In this document: positions 1-6,302 of the stretch, in pieces
How positions within the stretch are numbered: the first letter of the stretch is position 1
How the letters are laid out: every line of letters begins with the position of its first letter
Origin: SYIM01 sp044356835
Lineage (GTDB): Bacteria; Pseudomonadota; Gammaproteobacteria; Burkholderiales; Burkholderiaceae_E
Assembly: GCA_044356835.1 (NCBI GenBank)
Contig: JBIKVK010000127.1
Span: forward strand, 1-9,246
Reading direction: 5' to 3'
Length of the DNA stretch: 9,246 nucleotides
Notes under the pieces: generated by a model
The model's database searches: none
Seen by the model: the letters and a program-made list of their open reading frames with translations, nothing else
What the model was told of the DNA's origin: nothing
Translations under genes and position numbers: made by a program

Positions 1-49
1 AGGCAACGCAGATCAGTGTGGACAGAAGACGCCCAAGCGATCGGTTCAT
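1..49 (-). CDS. 5' end of a probable exported protein (partial, cut by window edge)
   Basis: An ATG at 49-47 on the minus strand opens a frame that runs to the left edge without a stop. The 16 complete codons read MNRSLGRLLSTLICVA, which has the basic start and hydrophobic stretch of a signal peptide. An AGGAG ribosome binding site lies at 57-61, 7 bases before the ATG. The start sits 24 bp after the stop of the lyase gene on the same strand, so the two are probably co-transcribed. The mature protein lies outside the window, so its function cannot be read. In betaproteobacteria, tripartite tricarboxylate transporter (Bug-type) solute-binding proteins often neighbour such lyase/IclR modules, but that is only a guess here. 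Confidence 0.6.
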   Translation of the reverse strand, partial: MNRSLGRLLSTLICVA

Positions 50-73
50 GATCGAACTCCTAGAGGTTGGACT

Positions 74-1045
74 TCAGGACTGGGCGGCGGCGGCGTGCGC
101 CTTGCGACGATACGAAGACAGGTGGCCGCCGCGCATCACTTTGCCGGGCAACGGGTGTCCGACGATCGCCTCGGCCTCGCGGGCAATATCGACGATGCGG
201 TCAAGGTCGATGCCGGTTTCGACCCCCATTTCAGCGCACAGGTGGACCAGATCTTCGGTGGCGATATTGCCCGGTGCGTCCTTGAACCCGGCGTAAGGGC
301 ACCCCCCCAGGCCCGCCACTGCGGAATCGAAGTCGTCCACGCCCATCTCCATGGCGGCGATCGCGTTGGCCAGACCCAGTCCGCGGGTGTCGTGCAGATG
401 CAGATTGATGCGATAGTCCGGCCATCGCTCCTGCACCCTACCGACCAGGCGCCGGATTGAATTGGGGTTGGCCCAACCCATCGTGTCGGCCAGCTGGATC
501 AGGCCGATCGGCAGGCCCTGTGCTTGGGCGAGGGCGTCGAGTCGGGCGATCAGATCGACCACCTTGCGCGGGTCGATGTCGCCCTCATAGTTGCACCCAA
601 AGGCGGCCATCACGCCGAGCTCGGTGATCGGCACCTGCCACTGTCGTGCCGCCTCGATGCGCTCTTCGGCTTCGGCGATGGTCTCGTCGATGCTGCGATT
701 GGTGTTGCGCTTTGAGAAGGTTTCGCTCGCTGTCACACTGAGCTTGCCGAGCACCGTGAGCTTGCCGGTCTTGAGCGCACGCACCATGCCCTGGCTGTTC
801 AGATAGATACCGGTGTAATGCGTTCCGGGTTGAACCCGGATCCCCTCGACCACGGCCTCCGCATCGGCCATTTGCGGCACCCATTTCGGGCTCACGAACG
901 AGGTCACCTCGATTTCGGCAAAGCCGCACTCGGAGAGCCGGTCGACCAGCCGGATCTTGTCGGTGGTGGCGATCGGGTTTTTCTCGATCTGCATCCCCTC
1001 GCGAGGCCCGACCTCGTGGATGTCGATCCGTTTGGGCAGACTCAT
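74..1045 (-). CDS. hydroxymethylglutaryl-CoA lyase family protein (DRE-TIM metallolyase)
   Basis: This 323-residue protein has the length and motifs of the HMG-CoA lyase family. These cytosolic metal-dependent TIM-barrel enzymes cleave 3-hydroxy-3-methylglutaryl-CoA to acetyl-CoA and acetoacetate, typically in leucine or branched-chain acid breakdown. Visible motifs are EVGPREGMQ (residues 11-19), TSFVSPKWVPQM (48-59), the metal-binding HLHD (216-219) and the cysteine loop GLGGCPYA (245-252), followed by GNIATEDLVHL. The catalytic Arg (R15), both His (H216, H218) and Cys (C249) are present. Classical lyases have Asp after the Arg; here it is Glu (E16). The loop after the Cys is two residues longer than in the human enzyme. 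The substrate may therefore be a related 3-hydroxyacyl-CoA, so no gene symbol is given. A GGAG site lies 9 bases upstream of the ATG. The gene is divergent from an IclR regulator that probably controls it. Confidence 0.88.
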   Translation of the reverse strand: MSLPKRIDIHEVGPREGMQIEKNPIATTDKIRLVDRLSECGFAEIEVTSFVSPKWVPQMADAEAVVEGIRVQPGTHYTGIYLNSQGMVRALKTGKLTVLGKLSVTASETFSKRNTNRSIDETIAEAEERIEAARQWQVPITELGVMAAFGCNYEGDIDPRKVVDLIARLDALAQAQGLPIGLIQLADTMGWANPNSIRRLVGRVQERWPDYRINLHLHDTRGLGLANAIAAMEMGVDDFDSAVAGLGGCPYAGFKDAPGNIATEDLVHLCAEMGVETGIDLDRIVDIAREAEAIVGHPLPGKVMRGGHLSSYRRKAHAAAAQS

Positions 1046-1081
1046 CGATTGTGTCTCCAGTCCCTGAGCGGTATTATTTGC

Positions 1082-1104
1082 AGTGCGAATTAATAACTCG
1101 CACT
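1082..1104. promoter_or_regulatory. 23-bp palindrome, probable IclR-family operator
   Basis: The arms AGTGCGA (1082-1088) and TCGCACT (1098-1104) are exact reverse complements. The 9-base centre is also symmetric except for one mismatched pair (1089/1097), so 22 of 23 positions, counting the central base, fit a single dyad apart from that pair. The site lies in the 96-bp gap between the divergent lyase and IclR genes, where IclR-family dimers usually bind. It would overlap the candidate lyase promoter, which would fit repression of the lyase or autoregulation. The sequence is seen directly; binding by the adjacent regulator is inferred. Confidence 0.6.
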
Positions 1105-1119
1105 TTTGAATTTTCCCAA
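1090..1119 (-). promoter_or_regulatory. candidate promoter of the lyase gene
   Basis: Read on the minus strand, TTGGGA (1119-1114) could be a -35 box and TATTAA (1095-1090) a -10 box, with an 18-base spacer. The -10 box falls inside the 23-bp palindrome. The match to the sigma-70 consensus is moderate. The gap is clearly AT-richer than its surroundings, as expected for a promoter. No equally good promoter was found for the IclR direction. Confidence 0.25.
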
Positions 1120-1141
1120 AGTATAGGGTGGAGGATCGCTG

Positions 1142-1942
1142 ATGCGCAACGGGACTCCGCGCGACCGGCAGTTCGTCACGGCACTGGCCCGCGGGCTTGA
1201 GATTCTCGGCTGTTTCTCGGTCGAGCAGCCGGAGCTTTCAGGGTCCGACATCGCACGAATCACCGGTCTGCCGCAACCGACCGTCTGGCGCCTGTGTTAC
1301 ACCATGATCCAAATGGGCGTGCTCGCGCAGACCCCCGGCGACCGCATGCGGCCGGGGCTGGCCGCCCTGCGGCTGGGCAGCAGCGCCCTCGCGGGTCTGG
1401 ACACCGTTGATCTGGCCCGCCCCGCCATGCAAGCCCTGGCCGACGATTACCGGGCGGCCTGCGGCCTGGCGGTGCGCCAGGGTCTGCAAATGGTGATGAT
1501 CGAACGCTGCCATGGCGACAATCCGCTGCTCACCAATCTCCGAAGGGGGTCGGCGGTGCCGATGGCGAGTTCCGGCCATGGTTGGGCCTACCTGGCGGCA
1601 CTGAACACCGGCCAGCGCAGAGCCCTGATCGGCGAAATCCGGGCCTCGGACTCGGCACGTTGGGCCGCAGCTCGCCCGGCCTTCCAGGCGGCCTTTGCCT
1701 CCTTTGCGGATCAGGGATTCATCGTCAACTCGGGAGCCTTCCATCCCGACTATCACACCGCAGCCGTGCCGGTGTTCGACCGCGATCGTTCGATCCGCTT
1801 CACGCTCAACTGCGGCGCCCCGTTGAGCACGCTGACCCCGAAACGTTTGAACGAAGAGGTCGCGCCGCGTCTAAAGCGCATGGCTGCACAGCTGGAGCAA
1901 GCCATCGCGCTTGAGTCGGGCCGCCGCGTCAACGCCCTCTGA
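1142..1942 (+). CDS. IclR-family transcriptional regulator
   Basis: This 266-residue cytosolic DNA-binding protein has the two-domain plan and usual length of the IclR family. The N-terminal winged helix-turn-helix covers about residues 10-75, with LSGSDIARITGLPQPTVWRL (32-51) as the helix-turn-helix and RPGLAALRLGSSAL as the linker region. The effector-binding domain spans about 85-255. It includes the family segment around RRGSAVPMASSGHGWAYL (134-151) and the SGAFHPDYHTAAVPVFD stretch (197-213). The ATG is supported by a GGAGG site at 1130-1134, 7 bases upstream. The gene is divergent from the HMG-CoA-lyase-like gene and most likely senses a substrate or intermediate of that pathway. The ligand, and whether it activates or represses, cannot be told from sequence. 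Confidence 0.93.
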   Translation: MRNGTPRDRQFVTALARGLEILGCFSVEQPELSGSDIARITGLPQPTVWRLCYTMIQMGVLAQTPGDRMRPGLAALRLGSSALAGLDTVDLARPAMQALADDYRAACGLAVRQGLQMVMIERCHGDNPLLTNLRRGSAVPMASSGHGWAYLAALNTGQRRALIGEIRASDSARWAAARPAFQAAFASFADQGFIVNSGAFHPDYHTAAVPVFDRDRSIRFTLNCGAPLSTLTPKRLNEEVAPRLKRMAAQLEQAIALESGRRVNAL

Positions 1943-1950
1943 GCGGGCAT

Positions 1951-1992
1951 CGTCTGCGCGAGACGCTGGCCGCGGCCCGACCGCCGGCGGCC
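1951..1992. terminator. weak hairpins between convergent genes, possible terminator
   Basis: Two inverted repeats follow the IclR stop codon. CGTCT/AGACG (1951-1955 and 1961-1965) has a 5-base loop. GGCCGC/GCGGCC (1968-1973 and 1987-1992) has a 13-base loop. Neither is followed by a T-run on either strand, so a classical intrinsic terminator is not shown. The position between two convergent genes is what makes a termination role plausible. Confidence 0.22.
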
Positions 1993-2000
1993 AACGCATG

Positions 2001-2044
2001 CTGGACCTCGCAACCGCGACACAGCGTCCTGGACATCGCACCCC
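2001..2044 (+). repeat. imperfect 16-bp direct repeat in the convergent gap
   Basis: CTGGACCTCGCAACCG (2001-2016) recurs as CTGGACATCGCACCCC (2029-2044), with 13 of 16 bases identical and starts 28 bp apart. It lies in the noncoding gap between the IclR gene and the phosphatase gene. There are only two copies, and in GC-rich DNA this could be chance. No function is assigned. Confidence 0.3.
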
Positions 2045-2072
2045 GGGCCAAGCACACCCGGCCACAGGGCGC

Positions 2073-2669
2073 TCAAATGCGGAACACGGCTTGCCAGCGT
2101 TCGCCCACGCGCTCGGCTGCAACAATCTCGCCCATCGCGGTCCACACACCGAGAAATGCGCTGATGTTGACCTGGTGCGTGACGAGCATCCAGGGCGCCG
2201 GGCCTTGAAATGAGTTCAATGCCTCGGCGAGCTGACTCAGTTGCGCAGCCTGGCGTTGCGGCTCGGAGAAAAAAGAGTCGAGGGCGGGCCAGGGTTCGAC
2301 GGTCCCGAACGCAATCCGCGCAGTGTCCAGACAACGGCACCAGCGGCTGCTTCGCACGGCGGAGAGGGCAATGCCGGCCGCACGCATGCGCTCGCCCGTC
2401 TGGCGGGCACGGCCGCGCCCCTCGTTGGAGAGATTGCGCTGGGTCGAACAGTCTTCGAGCCTGAACCCGGGCGGGTCGCCGACGCCGGGCACAGTCAGCT
2501 CGTGGCGCATCATCAGGACCATCGGCCGCTCGGCAAGTCGGCGAGCTGCTCCCCCGAAATCGAGCCGGGGCAGGTCCGCGGCCAGACTCGAAGACGGCCA
2601 TGCCGCCAGCCCGGCGAGCGCTGCAGACCCCCCCCAGGCGAGCGCGGCACGGCGTTTCGGGTCGATCAT
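2073..2669 (-). CDS. exported histidine phosphatase family protein
   Basis: This 198-residue protein carries an N-terminal export signal: KRR at 5-7, a hydrophobic stretch at about 9-24, and a likely cleavage site near SLAAD (29-32). It is probably periplasmic. The mature part belongs to the histidine phosphatase (phosphoglycerate-mutase-like) superfamily. It has MMRHE (53-57) with the nucleophile His56, the FRLEDCSTQRNLSNEGR segment (69-85), SSRWCRCLDTA (107-117) with a second Arg, and VTHQVN (163-168) with the second catalytic His165. The usual RHG motif is RHE here. The substrate is unknown. The ATG at 2669 is chosen because GGGAGG (2674-2679) precedes it by 4 bases, and it overlaps the hslR stop as ATGA. 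An upstream in-frame TTG at 2684 is less likely because it lies before that site. A run of eight G (coding strand) falls at codons 12-14. Confidence 0.85.
   Translation of the reverse strand: MIDPKRRAALAWGGSAALAGLAAWPSSSLAADLPRLDFGGAARRLAERPMVLMMRHELTVPGVGDPPGFRLEDCSTQRNLSNEGRGRARQTGERMRAAGIALSAVRSSRWCRCLDTARIAFGTVEPWPALDSFFSEPQRQAAQLSQLAEALNSFQGPAPWMLVTHQVNISAFLGVWTAMGEIVAAERVGERWQAVFRI
2628..2635. repeat. eight-base C/G homopolymer in the phosphatase signal peptide
   Basis: Eight consecutive C on the plus strand (G on the coding strand) encode part of Trp-Gly-Gly near codons 12-14 of the exported phosphatase. The frame is open at the present length. Tracts like this can slip during replication or sequencing, and a change of one base would shut off the protein after a few residues. 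Confidence 0.5.
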
Positions 2670-2679
2670 CCTGCCTCCC
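2666..2679 (-). promoter_or_regulatory. ATGA stop/start overlap with internal ribosome binding site
   Basis: On the minus strand the bases at 2669-2666 read ATGA, joining the start of the phosphatase gene to the TGA stop of hslR. A GGGAGG ribosome binding site (2679-2674) lies within the last codons of hslR, 4 bases from the ATG. This arrangement usually means translational coupling, and it decides the phosphatase start. Confidence 0.75.
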
Positions 2680-3049
2680 GCCAACGATCAAGATCGCGCC
2701 GCTGCCGCTTGGTCGGACGCCCCCCCTCGATGGTCAGCGCAGGCTCGGGGGCAAGCCGGCGCGTTTCAGCGCGGGCCGCTCGGGCAGCGACCGAGTCCTC
2801 GGTCTCCTGATAGAGGCTCTTCGCCTCAGGGGCAGGGCCACGCCTCTCAGAAAGCGCACAGACCACGATGTCGCGCACCGATCCACCGGCATCGATCTGC
2901 AACTGATCGCCGGGCCTGAGCGCACGCGCGACTTTCACCCGCTCGCCACTCACCCTGACCCGGCCCTGCTCGATCGCCTGTTGCGCAAGACCACGGGTCT
3001 TGAAGAAGCGGGCTGCCCAGAGCCATTTGTCGATCCGAATCGAATCCAT
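2666..3049 (-). CDS. hslR: Hsp15, S4-domain RNA-binding heat shock protein
   Basis: This 127-residue basic protein matches the length of Hsp15 (133 residues in E. coli). The S4 RNA-binding domain occupies about residues 4-65, starting RIDKWLWAARFFKTR (5-19) and continuing with a GRVRVSG-type strand and loop (29-35). The C-terminus ends in the family's basic GGRPTKRQRRDLDRW (109-123). Hsp15 is known to bind stalled 50S subunits that carry a nascent chain with peptidyl-tRNA, helping to recycle them after heat stress. The ATG at 3049 is chosen because it gives the conserved N-terminus; the 25 residues upstream in frame look unlike the family. Only a weak GAGA precedes it. The stop overlaps the start of the downstream phosphatase gene by 4 bases. 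It is divergent from the MaoC gene across 89 bp. Confidence 0.93.
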   Translation of the reverse strand: MDSIRIDKWLWAARFFKTRGLAQQAIEQGRVRVSGERVKVARALRPGDQLQIDAGGSVRDIVVCALSERRGPAPEAKSLYQETEDSVAARAARAETRRLAPEPALTIEGGRPTKRQRRDLDRWREAG

Positions 3050-3138
3050 TTTCTCGGTCAAAGCGTCACAATAGCGATGGCCAATGACTGACCCGGGGCC
3101 CGGCAGGCGCCCAACGACCCCCACGATCGGAGTCCAGA

Positions 3139-3600
3139 ATGTCTATCCCTTTGAAGGAACGCTATTTCGAGGACTATACGCCCGGCGAATCCTTCACGCT
3201 CGGGGCCTACCCGGTGACCGAGTCCGACATCGTGAGCTATGCGCGCCGCTTCGACCCACAGGCCTTCCATGTCGACCCGGTCGCGGCCCACCAGTCGATT
3301 TATGGGGGGCTGATTGCGAGCGGCTGGCACACCGGCAGCATCATGATGAAACTGCTCGCCGAACACTTCATTGCCCCGGTCTCAAGCATGGGTTCGCCCG
3401 GCGTCGATGAGGTGCGCTGGCCCCGGCCGGTTCGCGCCGGCGATGTGCTTCGGCTGCGCCTCGCCGTGATCGACAAGCGAAGATCGGTGAGCAAGCCCGA
3501 CCGCGGCTTGCTGCGGTTGCGCCAGGAGTGCATCAATCAACGGGGCGAGATCGTGATGAGCCTCACCGCGATGGTGTTTTGCCGCTGCCGGACCCGGTAG
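3139..3600 (+). CDS. MaoC-like hot-dog-fold dehydratase/hydratase
   Basis: This 153-residue protein is the length of a single-hot-dog MaoC-family hydratase, which adds water to or removes it from enoyl- or hydroxyacyl-CoA thioesters in the cytosol. The N-terminal part, YFEDYTPGESFTLGAYPVT (9-27), is typical of the family. The hydratase motif is seen as FDPQAFHVD (38-46), with Asp39 and His44 at the same spacing as the catalytic pair of PhaJ-type R-hydratases. It is followed by GGLIASGWHT (56-65) in the overhanging segment. A GGAG lies about 6 bases upstream of the ATG. The last 38 bp overlap the 3' end of the opposing acyltransferase gene, and the gene is divergent from hslR. Its substrate is unknown; the neighbours do not point to a pathway. 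Confidence 0.88.
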   Translation: MSIPLKERYFEDYTPGESFTLGAYPVTESDIVSYARRFDPQAFHVDPVAAHQSIYGGLIASGWHTGSIMMKLLAEHFIAPVSSMGSPGVDEVRWPRPVRAGDVLRLRLAVIDKRRSVSKPDRGLLRLRQECINQRGEIVMSLTAMVFCRCRTR

Positions 3601-4711
3601 CGGCCCATCGACGCTCAATCGGCTGCTCCAGGAACCGGTACATAAGCCAGGCGAGGGGCAAGGCTCCCAGCCAGGCCACGAGCGCCGCGATCACCGCGGC
3701 GTCGAAATCGCCCGGAAAATAGTGTTGGTAGAGCGCATTGATCAGAATCGAAAACGGGAAGTGCACCAGAAAAAGTGAGTACGCGCTCTGGCCGAGCACC
3801 CCGATCAAACGGGCGCTGGCGCGGCCAACCGGCCCTCGCTGAAGACTCCGGTCGAAGCGCTCGCCCGCACCCAGCGCGAGACCCAATATGACCACCGCGC
3901 TCACCCACGCCACGGCCGGGCGCACCGCCGGCTGAACCAGCCAGCAGGCACCGCCTACGAACAGCATCGCCAGGGCAATGCGATGCTCGAACGAGGCCGG
4001 GGCATTCGCCGTGGGGCTGGCACCCGCGCGGGCGGGGGCGCAGAGACATCCCGCCGACAGGCCCAGAGCGAATGACCCAAAAAAGTAGAAGGGCGTGATA
4101 TCCCATTCGGGCCTGCGACCGAGCCAGACCCAGGCAATGAGGGCCAAGCCGAATACGCCGGTCCACCACCACCGCAAGGCCGTCGCGCGATCCGGCGCCC
4201 TGGCCTGACAGAGCCAGAGGCTCAGGATCACGAGCACGTGCAGCTGAAAGTCGATACTCACATACCAGGCCCCGGCCGTGAGCGCCTCGATGTCCAAATA
4301 ATCAAAGAGCCCGGTCAAGTGGGCCAGTAGGGTCCAGGCATCGAGCGGCTGCGAGACCCAGTCAGCGGAGCCGAACCAGGCGCGTGCCGGGATCGACGCC
4401 AGACTGGCAGCCATGGCCGCGACCATGAACGGCACGAACAGCCGAAGATACCGGCGCAGCACCCGGGCCAGCGCGGCCCGCGCACTGAGGATATCGAGAC
4501 CCGGCAGACTTCGGGCCACCAGAAAGCCGCTCATCACCAGAAAGACCTGAACCGCGATCCGCGCGTACTCGGCCCACCAGTCCACCCCTTGGGGCCATTC
4601 GCGGCGCAGTGCCTCGGAGATCGGCCCGTAGAACGCCAAATGATGCAAGACGATCATCTGGCTCGCGCCCGCGCGGATCAGGTCGAGCCAGGCAAGACGC
4701 GGCTCGCGCAT
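3563..4711 (-). CDS. acyltransferase 3 (OafA/YrhL-type) integral membrane protein
   Basis: This 382-residue polytopic inner-membrane protein belongs to the acyltransferase 3 family, which moves acyl groups (often acetyl) onto surface glycans, lipids or other exported molecules. Family marks are RLAWLDLIRAGASQMIVLHH (5-24) with the conserved His pair, FLVMSGFLVARSL (57-69), FGSFALGLSAG (211-221), QSAYSLFLVHFPFSILI (308-324) and FLEQPIERRW (360-369). About ten hydrophobic segments can be picked out. The ATG at 4711 starts at the conserved N-terminus. A GTG 31 codons upstream (4804) would overlap gltD and add non-membrane sequence, so it is not preferred. No strong ribosome binding site is visible. 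The gene starts 38 bp after gltD on the same strand, so it may be expressed with gltBD. The acceptor molecule is unknown. Confidence 0.88.
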   Translation of the reverse strand: MREPRLAWLDLIRAGASQMIVLHHLAFYGPISEALRREWPQGVDWWAEYARIAVQVFLVMSGFLVARSLPGLDILSARAALARVLRRYLRLFVPFMVAAMAASLASIPARAWFGSADWVSQPLDAWTLLAHLTGLFDYLDIEALTAGAWYVSIDFQLHVLVILSLWLCQARAPDRATALRWWWTGVFGLALIAWVWLGRRPEWDITPFYFFGSFALGLSAGCLCAPARAGASPTANAPASFEHRIALAMLFVGGACWLVQPAVRPAVAWVSAVVILGLALGAGERFDRSLQRGPVGRASARLIGVLGQSAYSLFLVHFPFSILINALYQHYFPGDFDAAVIAALVAWLGALPLAWLMYRFLEQPIERRWAATGSGSGKTPSR

Positions 4712-4749
4712 GTTGGGCTTCGGTAGCGTGCGGCGGTCGAGCCAGAAGC

Positions 4750-6237
4750 TCAGCGGGGCAGATCCGATGAGCCCATCAGGAACTCGTCGACCGCACGGGC
4801 ACACTGCCGGCCTTCACGGATCGCCCAGACGACCAGCGACTGCCCGCGACGCATATCCCCCGCCGCATACACGCGAGACACATTGGTGGCGTATGAACCA
4901 GCCCCCTCCGTGCCTGCCTGGGCGTTGCCACGGGCATCACGTTGGACGCCGAAGGACTCGAGGATCGACCCCACTGGCGAGACAAAGCCCATCGCAAAGA
5001 GCACCAGGTCTGCCGGCACCTCGAACTCGGAACCGGGCACTTCGGACATTCGCATCTGTCCGCTCGCGGGATCTTTCTGCCACTGAACCCGCGCCGCCAG
5101 GACGGCGCGCACCCGCCCTTGCCCATCGTCCAGGAATGCCTTTGTGGTCACTGCCCAGTCGCGCTCGCAGCCTTCCTCATGGGACGACGAGGTCCGCATC
5201 TTGTAGGGCCAATTCGGCCAGGTGAGCGGGCGATCTTCCTGATCCGGCGGCTGCGGCATCAACTCGAACTGGGTGACCACAGTGGCGCCCTGCCGGTTGC
5301 TGGTACCCACGCAGTCGGAACCAGTGTCACCGCCCCCGATCACCACCACCCGTTTGCCGGTGGCCAGGATCTGGCGCGCCACAGCATCGCCCGCGACCAC
5401 CTTGTTCTGTTGTGGGAGAAATTCCATTGCGAAGTGCACGCCCTGGAGCGCCCTGCCCGGAACCGGCAAATCACGCGGCTGCTCGGCCCCGCCGGTCAAG
5501 ACCACTGCATCGAATTGCTCGAGCAAATCCTCAGGCGTGACCCGGGCGCTTGCCCAATTGGTGATGGTGGGATCAAGGTCGGCCCCACTCACCAGAACGC
5601 CGGTGCGAAACGTCACGCCCTCGGCCTGCATCTGATCGACACGCCGGTCGATGTGCGATTTCTCGAGCTTGAAATCCGGAATTCCGTAGCGCAACAAGCC
5701 ACCGACACGATCGTTTTTCTCGAACACGGTCACCTTGTGACCCACGCGCGCCAGCTGCTGGGCACAGGCCAGTCCGGCCGGCCCTGAACCCACCACGGCC
5801 ACGCTTTTGCCGGTCAGGGCCGCGGGCGGTTGGGGCTGCACATAGCCCATCGCCCAGGCTTTGTCGATGATCGCATGCTCGATCGATTTGATCCCGACCG
5901 GATCGTTGTTGATGTTGAGCGTGCAGGCAGCCTCGCAGGGGGCAGGACAGACCCGGCCGGTAAATTCCGGAAAATTGTTGGTCGAGTGCAGCGTCTCGAT
6001 CGCCTCGCGCCAACGTCCGTTGTAGACCAGATCGTTCCAGTCGGGAATGATGTTGTTGACCGGGCATCCGGACTGGCAAAACGGGATGCCGCAGTCCATG
6101 CAGCGCGCGCCCTGCCGCGAGGCCTCTTCATCGCTTAGATGAATGACAAACTCGCGGTAGTGGTGAACCCGCTCCGCGGCATCTTCAACCGCCTCTTGAA
6201 GCCGCTCGAATTCCAGAAATCCGGTGACCTTGCCCAT
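4750..6237 (-). CDS. gltD: glutamate synthase (NADPH) small subunit
   Basis: The 495-residue beta subunit of glutamate synthase passes electrons from NADPH through FAD and iron-sulfur clusters to GltB. The N-terminal ferredoxin-like region has cysteines in CMDCGIPFCQSGCP (46-59) and CPAPCEAAC (97-105), which serve the 4Fe-4S clusters. The FAD-binding fold follows with VAVVGSGPAGLA (147-158) and EKNDRVGGLLRYGIP (174-188). The NADPH-binding fold has VVVIGGGDTGSDC (297-309), and the C-terminal FAD contact is VYAAGDMRRGQSLVVWAI (457-474). All key residues are intact and the length is normal. Two adjacent ATGs exist (6240 and 6237). The second is chosen because MGKVTGFLEFER is the family's usual start and a GGA lies about 6 bases before it; the first would add one Met. 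It follows gltB by about 65 bp in the same operon. Confidence 0.96.
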   Translation of the reverse strand: MGKVTGFLEFERLQEAVEDAAERVHHYREFVIHLSDEEASRQGARCMDCGIPFCQSGCPVNNIIPDWNDLVYNGRWREAIETLHSTNNFPEFTGRVCPAPCEAACTLNINNDPVGIKSIEHAIIDKAWAMGYVQPQPPAALTGKSVAVVGSGPAGLACAQQLARVGHKVTVFEKNDRVGGLLRYGIPDFKLEKSHIDRRVDQMQAEGVTFRTGVLVSGADLDPTITNWASARVTPEDLLEQFDAVVLTGGAEQPRDLPVPGRALQGVHFAMEFLPQQNKVVAGDAVARQILATGKRVVVIGGGDTGSDCVGTSNRQGATVVTQFELMPQPPDQEDRPLTWPNWPYKMRTSSSHEEGCERDWAVTTKAFLDDGQGRVRAVLAARVQWQKDPASGQMRMSEVPGSEFEVPADLVLFAMGFVSPVGSILESFGVQRDARGNAQAGTEGAGSYATNVSRVYAAGDMRRGQSLVVWAIREGRQCARAVDEFLMGSSDLPR

Positions 6238-6302
6238 CATGCGTCCATGCAGAAAAGTTATGCCTTAAAACCTGTCCGGTCCTCGTCGCCGCAGCACATT
6301 CG

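Noticed and set aside
302..308. Run of seven C inside the lyase gene, considered as a frameshift site
   Set aside because: The frame stays open and the run encodes the conserved Gly-Gly of GLGGCPY, so it is simply codon use at a conserved motif.
1753..2691. Minus-strand open frame (312 codons) spanning the IclR 3' end, the gap and the phosphatase region
   Set aside because: It is in a different frame from the recognisable phosphatase, crosses two real genes and shows no domain.
4942..5787. Plus-strand open frame (281 codons) opposite gltD
   Set aside because: It is antisense to intact gltD motifs, and its His- and Arg-rich content is typical of a mirrored GC-rich gene.
6241..6302. Gap between gltB and gltD as a possible internal promoter or regulatory RNA
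   Set aside because: It is only about 62 bp with no clear boxes or hairpin; it looks like an ordinary operon spacer.
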